Below, one piece after another: positions 14,901-26,508 of a stretch of 64,000 nucleotides of DNA. Location: contig NC_135550.1 in NCBI RefSeq assembly GCF_964340395.1, forward strand, positions 20,356,676 to 20,420,675, written 5' to 3'. Under the pieces are notes generated by a model that was not told where the DNA came from, did no database searches, and saw only the letters and a program-made list of their open reading frames with translations. Made by a program: the position numbers and the translations under genes. This stretch comes from Glandiceps talaboti. Its lineage: Eukaryota > Hemichordata > Enteropneusta > Spengelidae. Numbering within the stretch: the first letter of the stretch is position 1; each line of letters begins with the position of its first letter.

Positions 14901-15108
14901 GTTTAGCACCTTGTCTGGCAATGCTATCCATATTAGGTGTACGAATTGTATCATTTCCAAAACAACCCACATCTCCCATGCCAAGATCATCAACCATCAG
15001 TAACACAAAATTTGGCTTCTTTGGTTTGGCAGATGCTTCCACTGAGCAAAAGAGAGTCACTAATACACCCAGTAGGGTAGAAAGCTGTGCTAGTTTAGTC
15101 ACATTCAT
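8957..15108 (-). CDS. STS-like: Steryl-sulfatase/arylsulfatase (STS/ARSD/ARSE group), 5 exons, 582 aa
   Basis: Hydrolyses sulfate esters, by family membership; the substrate is not predictable. Exons in transcript order: 15108-14820, 12765-12643, 11977-11282, 9888-9607, 9315-8957. All junctions are GT/AG and the frame closes exactly at 582 residues, close to human STS. Residues 1-27 look like a signal peptide. Asp40-Asp41 (VDDLG) are metal ligands. C80-T-P-S-R is the sulfatase signature whose Cys becomes formylglycine. GKWHMG at 138-143 gives the catalytic Lys and His. TSDNGAH and GIYKGGKA follow later. Two hydrophobic helices (about 195-213 and 219-237) match the ER-membrane hairpin of STS relatives and are absent from soluble ARSA/ARSB. 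The C-terminus keeps the WLQPCC...PLC.C motif of the STS group. The ATG at 15108 is chosen because the signal peptide follows directly. Which paralogue it equals is uncertain. Confidence 0.95.
10153..10590. repeat. Foldback (MITE-like) element in sulfatase intron 3
   Basis: The segment 10179-10213 (ATACAATGAAATTCAAATGACC and on) recurs in reverse complement at about 10527-10563 with few mismatches, and weaker similarity extends outward on both sides. The roughly 310-bp centre has no open frame. I cannot see a clean target duplication, so the ends are approximate. Confidence 0.5.
12263..12600. repeat. Diverged tandem duplication (~170 bp) in sulfatase intron 2
   Basis: Two successive segments share ATGAAAACATAC.GCAGTCAAAT.TGAAATAAT and later TCTTTGT..TTC.TTGT..TTAATATTGTAGCTACT. 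It stops just upstream (in + coordinates) of exon 2 at 12643-12765. Confidence 0.5.
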
Positions 15109-15849
15109 TGTGCTTCACTTGCAGGTTTCAGTCAAAGTGCTTGTAAATAAATACTGTATCATACACTACCCAAACACAATATGATCATAAAAATGTCACC
15201 AATTCTACTCAAAAATACTACTCTGCATATCATGCACTGACATGTTAAAATAACAAATCTGATATTTTACAGAACTGTCTTTTAAAAAAAAACCCCACCA
15301 AACTGTAGCTATATTTAGCAATATAAAATATTTAATGTGATTGATGGAAGGTGAAGTGTCCAAGTGAATTAAAATCAAAAGACAAGTTGAAGGCCAAATA
15401 AATTAATTTTGAAAATACTATATCCTATATTGGACAAAAATGCAGTGTTGAAATGAAATATTTTAAAATTTGTACATGTGTGTGTGTAATTATCTTTATG
15501 GAAATAAAACTTCTAGGTTAATTCAATTTCTATCTAAAATGGTATTTTAATGTGTTTGTCATACTATTAAGGGATTAGTCTACAAGTTAGTTTGACGTTC
15601 ATGAAATCATGTTGTCTTTCTAGTTGTGTGTCTGGTAGTGTTAGTTGTTGACTGGGTGTGTCAGAACATCATGTTGATCTGAAAAAAAGAACAAAAATAT
15701 GATTAATACATAAGACAGCAATTTAAAATGAAAAGTACAAACCAAAAGGAGTAACAAGATGACTGAAAGGTTACTGATACCTATGAAACAACCCATTCAT
15801 TCACATATATAGATATATTGATATATACATGTAGATAAATGTAGATATA

Positions 15850-16083
15850 TGTATATAGATACAGATATATGCATGTGCGCATGTGTGTGTATGTATGTAT
15901 ATATGTATGTATGTATGTATGTATGTGTGTGTGCGCACGTGTGTGTGTATGTATGTATGTATGTATGTATGTATGTATGTATGTATGTATGTATGTATGT
16001 ATGTATGTATGTATGTATGTGTGTGTGTGTGTGTGTATGTGTGTATGTATGTATGTATGTAGGTATGTGTGTATGTATGTATT
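15850..16083. repeat. Compound (TATG)n/(TG)n microsatellite
   Basis: Long TATG run with TG and GTGCGC interruptions, the same class as the array at 6.3-6.8 kb. Open frames through it are artefacts of the repeat. Confidence 0.95.
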
Positions 16084-17664
16084 AACTGAGTATAGCAAAA
16101 ATGTGCGGGGGTAAACTATGTTCAGTACATTATATGAAGAGCAGTAACAAGTAACACAGTAGTAAGATATTATTGGAAGAGCTGGTAACTTCTAGTTTCA
16201 CACTTCACAGTGACTTTTAGATGACTAATTGTCTGATGTTTGATATATATATACACCAACGTTCTATAGACATTCATAATATTTATCAACATTCTAGTTT
16301 CATAACAACATTCACACAAACACATATATGAATACATAACAACCAAATACCACTATTGATAATCATAACCAAAACTACAGCTTCCGTTGTCATACATTAA
16401 TTTAAAAAATAGCATTAATGAGCTGTCTGACCAATAACTAGTTGACATGACAATAACACTATAGACACTGAATAGCAAAGTCAACACATCATGAAGTATC
16501 TATATCATACTCTTTTGAATACATTAGATATCATAGTCCACTAAAGTGATAAGTCTCGCAATCATCTGCACAGACTGGACACCTATCTTTGACTGCATGG
16601 CCTTACAGTATCATAAGATCATGACACTCGACCTTGTTAACATAGCAGATTAGGGTATGACTTGGTGCTATAAGATATGATAAGGATTTTTTGCCAAGGA
16701 CAGTCAGTAGATAGACAACGTACGTCTGATTCTCTATATCTTTCATAAATATCACACATCAAATTGTGGTTAAAAGTGAGAAAGAAATAATCATATCACA
16801 AAATTTCTCACCCTTACATTTTATGACTTAGAAACACATGGCATGTGAATTCCTGTATAGGACTTTGGTTTTTGAGATTTATATAAAAGTACATGTACTT
16901 GACTTTATGCCCTTTATCTGTCATAATGTTGACACATTGTTTGACATGTACGGGATTAGCAGTCCTCTACCGGAGCTAATATTAAAGTTTGTGTAGCGGG
17001 TTATAACCACCTCCTTGTCTGAGTTGCCGCTGAAGTCTTATCAGTATTGGATAGTGTAAGACAAAGGGGGACTTAGAAGGTGTGAATTGGGTTGACCTTT
17101 GTAGTTCAAGTAAAACCAGTCCGGCAAAGTCAGAAACCATATGCCTGCACATGGAAGTATAGAAGGGGAGCCTCCATGGTCTCAAGAATGAAATGCAAGA
17201 GTACGACCCGGACCAAAATAATTTGCCAAAATTACGAGGAGAACTTAATTACGGAGAAAAATAGTTGTGGCGAGTAGTATTAAAAATAAGTCATACTACT
17301 GTACCATGAATGGAGTAGTGACTGCACAGTAAGGGTTTAAGGATGAAGGGCACAACTGTTACCATTCAAAAGAAACGGTAAACATTTAAAAAAAGAATTT
17401 TACACAGATCTTCAGATGAGCTACACTATATAATATAAGACACATCTCGTTGTTCAGTCATATCAGGGCTTGTGAATGTTGTATGGCTTATTTCTTCGCC
17501 GTGAACACTGCATGCTGTGTGTGTCCTCACCCGAATGTGTACACTTTTATCTCAGTTATTATCATCACCTAGCGTGGCAAGGGGTGAGACAGTGTGTACT
17601 TTATCTTAATCTAGTCTAGCAAGGGTGAGATGGACTAATCCTGCCATCCTGTGAACTTGTCGGG

Positions 17665-17752
17665 CATAAGTACAATAGACACCGGTGGAAGGATAAACAA
17701 CGCGGCTCCGCCTTGTTGTTTATCTTTCCACCGGTGTCTATTGTATACTTAT
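17665..17752. repeat. Long near-perfect palindrome (arms ~36-40 bp)
   Basis: Left arm 17665-17700 and right arm 17713-17752 are reverse complements apart from a 2-nt indel and one substitution. The small loop region GCGGCTCCGC is itself palindromic. It is able to form a stable hairpin or cruciform. Confidence 0.85.
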
Positions 17753-18419
17753 ATAATACTATGGATGTCCTCAGCTGAATGCCAAGTTTAAAGTCAACAT
17801 TGACTATACCAATAACATGGCATTGGGAGTGATAACACAATATGGATAGGACATAATACCCAGGGACAAAATACATATACTTCACCATATTTCTTTACAT
17901 ATAACTGTGTTGCTAAGATGCATATTTGTTACGTACACAAACTTTATCCCTACATTCTTTAAGTAACTGCATTAATTTATCAAACTGATCAATTATACCA
18001 TAATTATCACAAGTGCTGGTATAACTTAATTAATGAAATTTATGAAAAAATCATTATGTAATGTTTATCATAATGAAATGATTGCATTGTGTCATGTTTT
18101 ATGCAAAATTAAGGGCTCACAAGGAACTTGTTAATTAACAAATGGGATAATTTGGTGTAAAAGTTGTGTTATGATAATTTATGAATATTTTTTTTTTAAA
18201 TAATTGTTTGTGCTGCATATCAATTTTCCAATAATTTTCTATGATAAGCCATGAGTGACATGATTTTTACAATATTTTTCATCGAATTTACAAAGTATGA
18301 TATATAAATAAAAGGTTATTAAAGGTTATTTTGAACATTAAAGTGATTTCAAAAAAACATCACAATAATGTTACTATACTGTTGCAATTAAGTGATGATG
18401 GTTCTGCTGTCTTCGAAAT

Positions 18420-18632
18420 ACACATCAAAACGTTCAATATTGCCGTTACTTTCCCCGATTTTTTCTTTGATATTACTGGAACTGGTATAATTATGTTGTT
18501 CTCCAATATTTTTCTTCATTCAGCCGCAAATACTCATGACCTAGGGTTGTCAGTACTCATCTAGTGACTCGTAGTGACAAGAGCCCTCTTAGGTTACTCA
18601 TATTCTCTTTGGCTAAATGAAGAAAAATAGAT
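18420..18632. mobile_element. Foldback MITE, copy 1
   Basis: Left arm 18501-18525 (CTCCAATATTTTTCTTCATTCAGCC with differences) pairs with the right arm at 18609-18630 (GGCTAAATGAAGAAAAATA). The roughly 85-bp centre includes TAGTGACTCGTAGTGACAA. The same arms, centre and left flank (CAAAACGTTC..) recur at 36,165-36,362 with the remainder at 38,739-38,764, so this is a dispersed non-coding element. Confidence 0.75.
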
Positions 18633-20593
18633 TTTAGATTGCATACATCTAATGACTTTTTTCCAGATAATTTAAAGAAGTAATTCACTACATCCTACGT
18701 AATGTCAGATAATTTGGCAAAACAGTTTACATTAAACGAATCACAATCATCATGTTTGAATTCACTGAAGAAATGTTACAATATTGCTGGCATGTAAATC
18801 AATTTTTAGATTCTCCCAGGTAGTACCACACCCATACCAGTGAAGACAATAGCAGTACAAGTACACCTAATCTTTTGAAAACAGATGAAGGAATGGTCAC
18901 ACCATGACGGTATATATTATACCTCCATGGTCACATCAATATACTCAAGGTTTTACAAAAAGACTTCTCTAGGTACAGATTACATTTTTTAAATATTCTT
19001 AATATCACAAATCAATAGACTAAACATTGTTGAGACTTGTCTTCATGATATCTCAACTAAACTATAAAAGTAAAGCACAGAATTGGAAAGGACAGGGCTA
19101 AGAGGCAGGATAACATGCAAGGTTATATAATAGTATAGATAAATGTATCCATGGACTTACAATAAGATCAATAGGAAAGTGAACAAAGGTCAACCCTATT
19201 TTAATGGCACACTTTCACTGCAGACTTTGAGCACATATTTGGTCAGTGCAGTGCTTTCTTCTATGGTTTCAGTAACAACTACACAAATTGCGCCTAGACG
19301 TAGAAAGCATCATCACTTCTATGGGGTTTATATATTTTCAAGGTTTCCTCTAGGCATGCATGCTAATGATCCCTAGAGACTTATCATGTGTTATTTTCAG
19401 TCCTTCATTTAGCTATGTTCTGACTTCCAACTGTCTTCCACATGGGGAAGCTAGTGGTTCTCAGCTTGTGTTTCATGAGGCATTTTTTCATAAAAATACA
19501 TATATGACATTCATTAAAATTTTAAAAAGGCCTTTGGAAAGGAAAATGAATTGCAACATACACACCTGAAAATATAGTCTCTTTGGTTACACAATTATAA
19601 TGTACCTTCATTAATTAATCATGTAATTGTAAACTTTCCCTCCTCATCATAATCAACACCATACAATAATTACATAACAATTACATAAACTACATCCATA
19701 CACATGAGCAAATCAACAAATTCAAAAATGTCTAAAGAAAGGAAATTGAGTAAATATTAAAATTGTCTACCACTTAATTAAGCACTGCTATATGTGCTGA
19801 CCCTCCAGTAGCTCCATTCAACAAATGAAAGTTGTTTGTGTATTTTTTTTTATCAATAGTGAAGCTTGTATATTCCATTGTTTTTTCATGATTTCTACCA
19901 TATGACTCTCTCTGATAGTGTGTGCAGTGTATAACAAAACAATGATTTAATTCAATGTATGTTTGCCTACACTTTCACTGAGTAGTAAAATGACAATTGA
20001 AAGAAATCTTTATTTACTGATGTTACAACACTTTCATACAATGTACTTCTATGAATTTGTGTGTGTTTATATAAGAATTAATACGGACATACTGACTGAT
20101 TTAAAGAAATGATTACTCTAAAACATTTTACATGTATATTATGACATATCATGTGGAGGGTAGATATTCCACATTCAACTTGTTAAAATAAATGTGAACA
20201 ATATTTTATTCTTTTTTCATTACAATTCATAGTTTATTCGATTTTTGTTTACTTGATGAAGATACCAACAAAAGGATGGAAGATGATGACACACATCTTC
20301 TTTATCACTATCTTTTGGACTTTTGGTTCTGTTTTGAAATGAGGGCCAAGGGTTATCAAATGATGCCACATCATATCATGCTCGCACCGGTACATTTTAC
20401 TGGTGTCGTTTAAGCTTCTATAAAAATCTTACCAAGTGCAAATAAAAATCACGCGTATTTCATCTTTCGTGCAGAACTTAACTTTCATTCTCCCAAACAC
20501 ACATGTCAAGTTCATTCAACCGTATAATATTCACATGATATTATGAACCATCCGTCAGTCCACCGACCAGACTGCATTGTAAAAACTACTTAC

Positions 20594-20800
20594 GTGTAAA
20601 TTTCGTCTTGGATACCACTTTCCTCAGAATTGACAAGCGATCCTAAAGTTGATCTTCTTCGTTGAGCTATGAATACATACTTGATAGCAGCATGACATGT
20701 AAGATTGAGAACCACATTGCCATTACCTTCGGTTGTCACCACACTGAAGCATGCACCACTAGTTGGGTATCTGACTCGCTGTAATTATTCACTTCACCTT
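20594..20800 (-). other. Possible untranslated first exon of the sulfatase gene
   Basis: On the minus strand a strong donor (ACAC|GTAAGTAG) ends at 20,594. There is no open frame with similarity to anything. It would place the sulfatase transcription start a few hundred bases from fumarase in divergent orientation. This is inference from one splice motif only; the exon start is a guess. Confidence 0.2.
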
Positions 20801-21123
20801 TCACCTTTCTTATTTGCATATTCATTATGAACATATTCACAGATTTTTAATCGGATGTTTAGACACGTTAGCATATACGGCATGAAACAAAAGAAATTAC
20901 CATTTCAGTACAAAACATAAAACGTGCCGAGCATTTACATATTATATCAACTCTTGTGAACATACACTGTGTGGATATGGATAGTTGTAAAGGTTCCACT
21001 TCCGGGTTAAAGGTAACGGTTGCAAATACGCGGATATGTCACATGGTACGGTACAGGTTTATTGATGGTAGTAAACTTTGCATACGTGCGCATTGCCTAT
21101 TTGATTGTTACGTATGTGCATAG
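20800..21123. promoter_or_regulatory. Putative promoter region of FH (possibly shared)
   Basis: This is the sequence immediately upstream of the fumarase ATG at 21,124. It contains an ETS/GABP-type CACTTCCGGG at 20,998-21,007, a site class common in promoters of nuclear genes for mitochondrial proteins. No TATA box was recognised. The position fits a promoter; activity is inferred. Confidence 0.35.
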
Positions 21124-24100
21124 ATGGTGGTGATTGTCAAACTATTGGGTACTCTCACTACTTCCGTCAGTGTCCTGAGAACGTGTCGAAAGTTCGATAA
21201 CTTTGGAACCATAACATTGAGAAGAATGGTAAGTGTGTACTCAACAACTAGAGTGGAATTTGCGTGGACGTAGTCGGGACAATTCAGTATAATATTTCAC
21301 TCACTCATTAGGCTGTCAAAAGAGTCACAACATGAAATTGTGACGCATAGCGGCACAGCACACGTGGATCAGTCATAAGGTTTCTCTGTGTCCCTCCCTT
21401 CCCCCAAAATGACAGACAGACAATCACGGATAACATGCATGGGCATTTTATCCAGTTTTTAATGATAATAATAATAATAATAATAATAATCTTTTTCGAT
21501 TAATAATCTTTTTCGAATTTGTAATACTCTCCTCTAAAACTCTAGTCTAATTGTATGAACGTTACATTTCTTCTGAATTGTACCATACAGTACACTCTTT
21601 GCTTGTGTGTGTTTTAATATATCGTGTAATAAAAATGTATTGATAATTTGATTGATTGGTTGTTTGACCTCAATCTGGTAGTGGTCAACAAATACTAGCA
21701 ATGTATAGCCACTGAACCAGCATGATTTTTTAAAAAAAAAATGATGGTTGCAAATTATTTTTGTTCAAAAAATATTTTGCAAATGAACATTTCTACTCAG
21801 AGTGAAAATTTAGCATTTTTTTTCTCTTGAAAGTTGAAGAATTTTTTTTTGACTGTGAGTAGAAATTAAATCAGAACCTTGCTCAGTAACTTGCTCAACT
21901 TTGATTTTCAATTTTTTTATTTCCTGCAATGGTTTATGGGAAATTGATGATGATATGACATGACAAATACCTTAATCTAACTAGTGTTGATAAAGTACAG
22001 ACAATGTTACTAAGGTAGCTATTTTATTACCCAAACTCATATTTATATTGATAGCCGTAATCAATACAAGTGTACTACAAGGCAGAAATAAGTGTCTGGA
22101 CGTTACTTTGAAGGCTGGAACTATCATAAATCACAATTAAAATATACGTTGCATACTTGCACCGCACACGTCTTACACACATTAGATTGTAAATGAAGTG
22201 AGACATAATAATGATAATATTAACAATATTTATTTCTTAAAAAACGCCTTCCATAAAAAAAGTAAAGAAAAGAGTACTGTAAAATCACTAAAATCAGAAC
22301 CCCCCAAAAATGTAAGGAAAAAATAAACCGTACAATTTAAGAGCACTAAAAAGCAATGACTTTATTATAAAGGTCATGTTAAAATATGAGTAGCTACTTT
22401 GCATAATATGAACTTTCTAAAACAAGATGAATTTTTAGACCAGACTTAAAAACATTCAAATTATTAGCACAGTGGAGTTCTTGTGGCAGCCTAGTATTCC
22501 ACAACCATGGAGAACAAATAACCAAAGATCTATCCCCAGAAAACACTGTATTACCAATCGGTAATATTATATACTGGGTGGAGGAAGAATATCAAAACCA
22601 TGGATGATGTATCATTGGTCAGGATTTCACTTTGTCTCTGATATGACACGTGAATTGTGATGGCACATGACTTTTGATGTCTGACTATGAGGTAGGTGTA
22701 CTGACTGCCTCTCTTTATTTCCCCTCATCTCTATAGACTACTTTCCGAACTGAACAAGACAGCTTTGGACCCATACAGGTACCAAGTGATAAATACTATG
22801 GTGCAAATACAGCAAGGTCTGTGCGCAACTTTCCAATTGGAGGTGTCAGTGAGCGGATGCCTGTAAGTATATAAGTCATGTAAACTTATTGTTAATCTAA
22901 AAATGTTTCAGAAAATGTGACATAACATAAAAAAAATAAACAAATCCCACAACAAATATGGGAAAATTACATGTGATAATCAGATATGGAAAATATTACA
23001 TGTAAATTTTCCAATGACATTATAAGGGATACTAGTATCACCTTTCAAAACTATCTGTAGTTAAAAAAGGTTGATAGATAAAATCTTTTGTATGAATTGT
23101 CAAAAGTGAAGTTATATTGAGTATTTGTTGTACACTGTAGATACCCTTAATCAGAGCATTTGGTATTCTGAAGAAAGCTGCAGCAATAGTCAACAAGGAC
23201 TATGGGTTAGATCCTGACAAAGCAGATTATATAGTGAAAGCAGCAGATGAGGTAAGAACACACACACTAACAAACACTACAAAGTAATCAGGTTCTCAGT
23301 GTTATCTTATCAGTGAAGCCATATGGATTATGTAGAATAAATCTTTTGTTCTGGACCAACTTTTTCTATAGCTCTGTCAGACAGTCTTTTGGTTATTATT
23401 TATACCTAAATGGTAATCCTAATCAGGACTGGGCCTTTATTGTGTATTTCACTTTATTTTTAGTTTTACTGTTGGTACACGCAAAAAAAGATATAGAGAA
23501 ATAGTATGTTGACTCAAAAGAATAACTTGAATTATTCATGTACAGCAATGATACCAACAAAGGTAATAAAAGTTAATGATAGTTTCAAATCATTTTTCCA
23601 TCTCTTGTTTCTTAATTTTATAGTTCTTCAAATCCCAATCAGTCAGATATTACTGATGTATCTATGAAAGTTGGCATACATAATGCAGGTTTGCGAATTT
23701 GAAATGTACATTATGTGAAATGTACATATTTTTAATAAATGAAACAATACTGGAATTCTTCTATGCTTTCATACACAATATCTCATTCAGTCAAGTCATG
23801 ATGGTTTCAATAGCTCAATGCTTTAGGTTGTCATGTTATAACTTGTGTTTTTCACTACTGTTAGGTAATATGTGGTAAGTTGGACGACCACTTCCCATTG
23901 GTGATATGGCAGACAGGTTCTGGAACACAAACCAATATGAATGTGAATGAAGTGATCAGTAATAGAGCCATTGAAATGACAGGTGGTGTCATCGGTAGTA
24001 AAGATCCTATTCATCCTAATGACCATGTCAATAAAAGCCAGGTATGAAACATGATATGTAAACCCAGTAGAAAAAAGCAGTAATTCAAATATTAGATACT

Positions 24101-26508
24101 CAAAATTAATGAAAAAACTGACAACACTTTCAAAAGTTAACAATAAAATCTGTGTTTCTTTCCTCAACTAGAGTTCCAATGATACGTTTCCAACTGCCAT
24201 GCACATAGCAGCAGCCCAGGAAATTAACAGTCGGCTACTTCCTGGTCTACAAATACTCCATGATGCTTTAGAAGAGAAATCCAGGCAATTTGAGAACATT
24301 GTGAAAATTGGAAGAACACACTTGCAGGTAATTTTGATGTTATCTGTCTCGTGTATGAAACACCTGATTTGATTTATTGAGTGTGAACGTTACTTAAATT
24401 CAGGGAAAAATAATTAAATAGTTGAGAACATTTTCCTGTAAAAAACTAAAGCGAATAACAAAGTCAAAACGTTGGAAGTATATGAGACATAAAAAGTGTT
24501 GCTGGTCTAGTTCTACAAATGACATCGTATAGGAATACTTTCACCCACAATTCACATAGATACAGGATTTCATTTCCTTGGTTTTTCCCATTGTCTGTTA
24601 TAGGATGCTGTTCCATTGACTTTAGGACAAGAACTAAGTGGTTATGTAACACAGATATCAAATGGTATTCAAAGAGTATGTGCAACATTACCCAGGCTTC
24701 ATCAACTTGCAGTAGGTATGTGTTCCACATAGTAAACTAACTGTAAACATTTTATTTCAATTTTACGTTTCATTGGGAAATGACAAATTTTGGAGTTTAC
24801 ACATGATAAAATTGGTTGCTGTAATCTACTTTATACTCTAGTTGTTTTAATCTCTCTCTGTTCTGTGATTGGTGGCTGTAATCTCTTGTGTATTCTGATT
24901 GGTTGTTTTGATCTCTTCTGTACCCTGATTGGTTGTTTTGATCTCTTCTGTACCCTGATTGGTTGTTTTAATCTCTTTTGTACTCTGATTGTTGTATTCT
25001 CACCAGGTGGTACAGCAGTTGGTACTGGTCTAAATACAAGGGTTGGATTTGCAGAGAAAGTGGCAGCTAAAATTGCAGAACTTACAAGTAAGATAATGCA
25101 TATACTTTAACTCACTGTAGCCTTGTAGGTTGATGTAACATTCCTTGACTGGCACAACTGAAAACCAACACAAAATTGAAGAGATGATTTAACACAGGAA
25201 TCATGTAATCATGGAAAGTCATTGCATTTTCACACTACTTCTGGAAAAATAAATTGAATGTATTTCTGAAAATTATGGAAAATGAAATTTAGTAAATGAA
25301 TAACAATAGCATTTATGTTTTATAACTGGGAAATTTAGAAAGCTCTACATGAAGAGATATTTGAACTGACTTCTATTCCTTCCTCTCAGACTTGCCCTTC
25401 ACATCAGCACCTAACAAATTTGAGGCCTTGGCAGCCCATGATGCTATGGTAGAAGTACATGGTGCATTAAATGTGATTGCCTGTAGTCTGATGAAAATAG
25501 CCAATGATATCAGACTACTTGGTTCAGGCCCCAGATGTGGAATAGGTGAATTGGTTTTACCGGAGAATGAACCAGGAAGCAGTATTATGCCAGGTAATTG
25601 TAACATTAGTGTTTGGACAGAATGTAGAACAGTGGATTGACTGTACATTAGATACACATTGTATTCAATGTTAGGGAGTTAGGGTTAGGGTTATGAATAG
25701 GGTCTGACTCCCTAGCATAAACCTAATTTGTGTTGCCTTCAATAGATGGACACTATTCTATGTGTGTTTCCAGTATTTTGTAAGGTTGTGTGAATAGCCA
25801 GTTTTTTGAAAGTTTTCTGAGTGTTTAGTACTTTATGTGGTTCACTTTCCATCATGTGGTAGGTTTATGAAATGTTTGGAGCTGTAATGTAATAGAAGCA
25901 TTTTCAACTAGCTGTGAATATTTTCAAATCATATTTTCGGGGAGGACAGATTTACCGGTAAAAACTATTGAAAATATTTTGATTAAAATATATATCAATT
26001 CAGTGCAATATTACTGTACAAAACTTTGTAAATATTGTTCATAGAAATGGTCTGCTAAACAGCCTCCTTTCTTTTCATAGGTAAAGTGAATCCCACACAG
26101 TGTGAAGCTGTAACCATGGTAGCAGCCCAAGTGATGGGTAACCACACAGCAGTTTCTATAGGTGCAAGTAATGGTCATTTGGAACTCAATGTCTTCAAAC
26201 CAATGATAGTAGCCAATGTTTTACAATCACTGCGTCTCCTTGGTGACGCAAGTGCTTCCTTCACCCAGAACTGCATTGTGGGAATCCAACCAAACACCAT
26301 CCAGATAGGTCGGTACTTGAAGGAGTCTCTCATGTTGGTGACAAGTCTCAATACACACATAGGCTATGACAAAGCTGCTCAAATTGCCAAGTTGGCCCAC
26401 TCTGAAGGCTTGACACTGAAAGAGGCCGCTTTGAAACTTGGTCATCTTACAGCTGAACAGTTTGACGAATGGGTGAGACCACACAGAATGATAGGCCCCA
26501 AAGACTGA
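21124..26508 (+). CDS. FH: Fumarate hydratase, mitochondrial/cytosolic (class II), 9 exons, 499 aa
   Basis: Converts fumarate and water to L-malate in the citric-acid cycle. Exons: 21124-21228, 22737-22862, 23141-23251, 23865-24041, 24172-24327, 24604-24715, 25007-25087, 25390-25593, 26081-26508. All have GT/AG ends and the total is exactly 500 codons including stop; human FH is 510 aa. Residues 1-34 are a basic, Ser/Thr-rich leader fitting a mitochondrial presequence. Conserved blocks are TGSGTQTN near 131-138, GRTHLQD (catalytic His about 223) and the superfamily signature GSSIMPGKVNP at about 352-362, which is split by the last intron. The C-terminus [10 protein letters not shown]...GPKD matches animal FH. 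Met35 ends exon 1 and could be a second start. A 30-bp minisatellite sits in intron 6. Identity is very sure. Confidence 0.98.
21464..21491. repeat. (ATA)n microsatellite in FH intron 1
   Basis: Nine or so trinucleotide units, followed by a short duplicated phrase (ATAATCTTTTTCGA). Confidence 0.85.
21900..22115. repeat. Dispersed repeat shared with 63.4-63.8 kb
   Basis: ATTTTATTACCCAAACTCAT followed by TTGATAGCCGTAATCAATACAAGTGTACTAC..GCAGAAATAAGT closely matches the tandem units at 63,540-63,840. The TGCAATGGTTTATGGGAAA phrase also appears there in reverse complement. Confidence 0.6.
22195..22600. repeat. Interspersed repeat, TTTAT..GCGCCTT-type family, copy 1
   Basis: Begins with an ATA-rich run and AAAAAACGCCTTCCAT..AAAGAGTACTGTAAAA, then a conserved-looking tail (TGGAGTTCTTGTGGCAGCCTAGTATTCCACAACC). 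A cognate segment at 57,055-57,560 has TTTATAGAGCGCCTGTATCC..GAGCTGTACAG and GCAGTGGCAATTTGTTCCAAAGAC. It lies in FH intron 1. The class (DNA transposon tail or LINE tail) is not resolved. Confidence 0.45.
23290..23465. repeat. Short interspersed repeat, copy 1 of 3
   Basis: Carries TGTTCTGGACCAACTTTTTCTATAGCTCT followed about 60 nt later by TAATCCTAATCAGGACTGGGCCT. The same ordered pair of motifs occurs at 44,690-44,850 and 60,560-60,740, all in the same orientation. Non-coding; lies in FH intron 3. Confidence 0.6.
24868..24995. repeat. 30-bp minisatellite in FH intron 6
   Basis: Four copies of a 30-bp unit (CTGATTGGTTGTTTTGATCT...) end about 12 nt before the exon 7 acceptor at 25,006, so the last unit merges into the polypyrimidine tract. 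Confidence 0.8.

Larger units (their letters stand above)
15109..20580. other. Sulfatase 5' region / intergenic stretch without recognised exons
   Basis: No coding exon is recognisable. It contains a TATG microsatellite (15,850-16,083), a 36-40 bp palindrome (17,665-17,752) and a foldback MITE copy (18,420-18,632). It may be a long first intron of the minus-strand sulfatase gene if the untranslated exon proposed near 20,594 is real. Confidence 0.5.

Noticed and set aside
15781-16114. Open frames of about 80-105 codons
   Set aside because: Same cause: TATG microsatellite.
24790-25110. 106-codon plus-strand frame ([14 protein letters not shown] repeats)
   Set aside because: It is the 30-bp minisatellite of FH intron 6 running into exon 7; the exon is read in its proper frame in the FH model.
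25672-25705. TTAGGG-like phrases suggesting an interstitial telomere
   Set aside because: Only two or three imperfect copies occur, too few to mean anything.
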